From assembly GCA_013697055.1 (NCBI GenBank), contig JACCXK010000064.1, positions 1-32,965 of the forward strand: a stretch of 32,965 nucleotides of DNA, given 5' to 3'. This document shows positions 31,283 to 32,965 of the stretch, in pieces. The position numbers and the translations under genes were made by a program. The notes under the pieces are model-generated. The model worked only from the letters and a program-made list of their open reading frames with translations, made no database searches and had not been told where the DNA came from. Each line of letters starts with the position of its first letter. The stretch's first letter is position 1. This stretch comes from Alphaproteobacteria bacterium (lineage in GTDB: Bacteria; Pseudomonadota; Alphaproteobacteria; Micropepsales; Micropepsaceae).

Positions 31283-32086
31283 CCGCTTCTTCATCGCGGC
31301 ACTGAGCAGCGCCATCTGGCGGCGATGTATCGGCACCTCGCGGCTCATCTTGCGCAGATATACCGGTACCAGGGCGGCAGGCAGGATCGCCGCCAGCGCG
31401 GCGCGCGGCTTGGCGCTGGCGCGCGCCGCGAAGAAATGATCCCGCGCCCTGAGGCCCATCTGCCGTTTGGCGGCGGCCAGCCGTGGATCATTCTTTTCCA
31501 GGTGGAAGAATTCCTCCGGCGTCACATGCAGCGCCGCCAGAATATCCAGCGGCAGATAGAGCTTGTGCCGGCTGTTGTGGAACGGCAGCGCCCGCACCAG
31601 TCCCGCGAGACCATAGGCAAGACCTGCCTCGCGCACGATGCCTGGATCGCCGCCCAAAATGCGCGCCGCCAGCCGCATCACTGCGCTGCTGGTGGCATCG
31701 ACATAGCTTTCCAGGCATGCGAAGTCCGCGAAGTTCTCGGTCGAAGAATCGAAAGCGCGCACGGCGATGATCGCTTCCAGATCGGCCAGTGCGACGGGAC
31801 GCTCCGCGAACAACGCCGCCAGCGCCTTCGCCACGTCATGATTGCGGGGGCTGCCCTTGGCGGCACCTTCGGCGGTTTCGCGCCACCATTCCAGCTTGAT
31901 CGCCCCCAGCATGGGTTCGCGCACCGTCTCGGCGATGCGGGCCACCTCGACATTGAAGGCATAGAGCGCAAACAGGAAGGGCCGCTGCTCAGCCGGCGCG
32001 AACAGGGCGCTGAAATAGCGGTCGGGATCGGCGGCGCGCACCGAGGCGGCAAGGCGGTTGGCTAAGGCGGCGTCCATGCAAACCAT
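31277..32086 (-). CDS. Squalene/phytoene synthase-fold protein, NDUFAF6-like
   Basis: A 269-residue protein of the trans-isoprenyl diphosphate synthase fold. FLFALYAFNVEVARIAETV and GAIKLEWWRETAEG closely resemble NDUFAF6 (C8orf38), the mitochondrial complex I assembly factor, as do YLPLDILAALHVTPEEFF and the C-terminus. The Asp-rich motifs that bind prenyl diphosphate in true squalene or phytoene synthases are absent (Asn-Val-Glu-Val where DxxxD is expected), so synthase activity is unlikely. A role in complex I assembly is inference. ATG 32086 sits next to a terminator T tract; ATG 32077 is an alternative start. Confidence 0.8.
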   Translation of the reverse strand: MVCMDAALANRLAASVRAADPDRYFSALFAPAEQRPFLFALYAFNVEVARIAETVREPMLGAIKLEWWRETAEGAAKGSPRNHDVAKALAALFAERPVALADLEAIIAVRAFDSSTENFADFACLESYVDATSSAVMRLAARILGGDPGIVREAGLAYGLAGLVRALPFHNSRHKLYLPLDILAALHVTPEEFFHLEKNDPRLAAAKRQMGLRARDHFFAARASAKPRAALAAILPAALVPVYLRKMSREVPIHRRQMALLSAAMKKRL

Positions 32087-32089
32087 GCG

Positions 32090-32116
32090 AAAAAGGCCGC
32101 CCTCGCGGGCGGCCTT
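32090..32116 (-). terminator. Intrinsic terminator downstream of the PuuD-like gene
   Basis: On the minus strand a perfect ten-pair stem (AAGGCCGCCC with GGGCGGCCTT) and a four-base loop are followed by T's. It is about 38 bases after the PuuD-like stop and only four bases before the start codon of the NDUFAF6-like gene. Confidence 0.85.
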
Positions 32117-32154
32117 GGTTCTTAGCGCGTCAAAGCGCTTTCAGTACAGATGAC

Positions 32155-32781
32155 TTAATACAAGTGACCGGCCGCCACCATGCTGAACAGCATGGGAACC
32201 GACAGCAGCGTGTTGATGCGGGAGAAAACCATCGCGATCTTGCCAGCGGCGGCCTTCTGGTCGGCGGGCAGGTCGGGATATTTGCCGGCGATGTTCAGGG
32301 CCTTTTGCTGGTTGGGCCAGATGACAAACCACACGTTGAACCACATGATGGTGCCCAGCCACATGCCGATGCCGATGGCGAGATACTTCGGCACCATCGG
32401 CCAGCCCGCCGCGCCTTCGCTGAAGTCCAGGGTATAGGCTTCCACCAGGTAATGGTTGCGCAGCGCCAGCACGATGCCGAAGAAGATGGTGCCCATCGCG
32501 CCCCAGCGGAACCAGAACAAAGCGGCGGGGGCGATATAGCCGGTGACGCCGCCTTTCAGCTCGGCCGGCACCTTCGGCATGGTGGGGATCTGCACAAAGT
32601 TGAAATACCACAGCAACCCGATCCACATCACGCCGCAAACGATATGAAGGAAGCGCAGCACAAACAGTTCGAAGGCCGGGCCGTCATAGCCCTGGGTTTT
32701 GCAGTAGACCCCGATCAGCAAAAAGGCGAGCACGAAGCTCGCGATGACCACATTGCGCAGATTTCCCAGAAACGCCGCCAT
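32155..32781 (-). CDS. Urate hydroxylase PuuD-like membrane protein, no cytochrome c domain
   Basis: A 208-residue inner-membrane protein from ATG 32781, with GGAGGGG just before it; an in-frame start at 32892 adds a non-hydrophobic leader without family likeness. Hydrophobic helices are seen around NVVIASFVLAFLLIGVYC, FVLRFLHIVCGVMWIGLLWYF, FRWGAMGTIFFGIVLAL and IGIGMWLGTIMWFNVWFVIW, with conserved His and Trp residues. This matches the membrane part of PuuD (PF06181). Full PuuD enzymes, which oxidise urate, carry a C-terminal cytochrome c with CxxCH; none is present, so activity on urate is doubtful. It ends before a strong terminator. Confidence 0.75.
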   Translation of the reverse strand: MAAFLGNLRNVVIASFVLAFLLIGVYCKTQGYDGPAFELFVLRFLHIVCGVMWIGLLWYFNFVQIPTMPKVPAELKGGVTGYIAPAALFWFRWGAMGTIFFGIVLALRNHYLVEAYTLDFSEGAAGWPMVPKYLAIGIGMWLGTIMWFNVWFVIWPNQQKALNIAGKYPDLPADQKAAAGKIAMVFSRINTLLSVPMLFSMVAAGHLY

Positions 32782-32839
32782 AAGTCCCCTCCCAGAGATT
32801 CGAAGGAGGAACTTTAGCGCAAGATCACACGGTTGTCGC

Positions 32840-32920
32840 CCTCCCCCTGCGCGCGCGTAAGCGCGCTTGCATAAGGGAGGTGGCCTTAGCAACGCGCAGA
32901 CGCTTTTCGTCAGCTAAGGC
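32840..32920. repeat. Nested inverted repeats upstream of the PuuD-like gene
   Basis: Two structures lie in the 5' region: CCTCCC...GGGAGG (32840-32845, 32875-32880) enclosing a GCGCGC-GTAA-GCGCGC hairpin (32851-32866), and GCCTTAGC / GCTAAGGC (32883-32890, 32913-32920) enclosing GACG-CGTC. They could be leader-RNA stems or a terminator of a gene beyond the window. Confidence 0.4.
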
Positions 32921-32965
32921 GTCAATCAAATTTGTGTTTTTTTATTTTTGCGGCCATGCCAAACG

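Overview
The window looks like a chromosomal segment of a GC-rich alphaproteobacterium. Reasons visible here are the gene set uvrA / ssb / gyrA / coaD / cyclophilin / queA / tgt, which is a known alphaproteobacterial neighbourhood; the GTTC-N7-GTTC form of the SOS box; the CPVS variant of the first UvrA zinc site; and a homologue of the mitochondrial complex I assembly factor NDUFAF6. A lineage such as Micropepsaceae/Rhizomicrobium is only a guess. All calls come from reading sequence and translated proteins; no database search was run.

Layout. Positions 1-532 hold a broken YidB-like gene. Positions 519-7469 are a surface-polysaccharide cluster, mostly on the minus strand: a DxD glycosyltransferase, rfbA and rfbB (dTDP-4-keto-6-deoxyglucose synthesis), an FkbM-type methyltransferase (plus strand), a family 2 glycosyltransferase, an exported beta-helix protein and a TIGR04325-like methyltransferase. 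At 7752-9160 a tRNA-Lys gene and a tyrosine-recombinase integrase separate this cluster from a WbaP-type initiating sugar-phosphate transferase (9697-11187). Positions 11326-19445 carry tgt, queA, a DUF2189 membrane protein, a DegT-family sugar aminotransferase, a cyclophilin, coaD and gyrA, all minus. Then come a serine-protease-like lipoprotein and ssb. Positions 20882-24659 hold an MBOAT acyltransferase and SGNH-like pair, a small exported 88-residue protein and a second FkbM-type methyltransferase translationally coupled to uvrA. The rest contains a polytopic membrane protein with an 83-residue partner, a second 88-residue paralogue with its own terminator, trmFO, an HPF/RaiA-like ribosome factor, the NDUFAF6-like protein and a PuuD-like membrane protein.

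How it fits together. A housekeeping backbone (tgt-queA-ppi-coaD-gyrA-ssb-uvrA, trmFO) is interrupted at several points by envelope-glycan genes. The glycan genes supply a nucleotide sugar (rfbAB), a possible amino-sugar step (DegT), lipid-carrier loading (WbaP-like), glycosyl transfer, methylation, O-acylation and an exported beta-helix protein that may act on polymer. A canonical SOS box lies inside a good ssb promoter. A near-perfect second box lies just before the FkbM-uvrA unit, which would place a glycan-type methyltransferase gene under the DNA-damage response. The least explained element is the pair of 88-residue exported proteins sharing the signature AADGAxAPGKPAGV.
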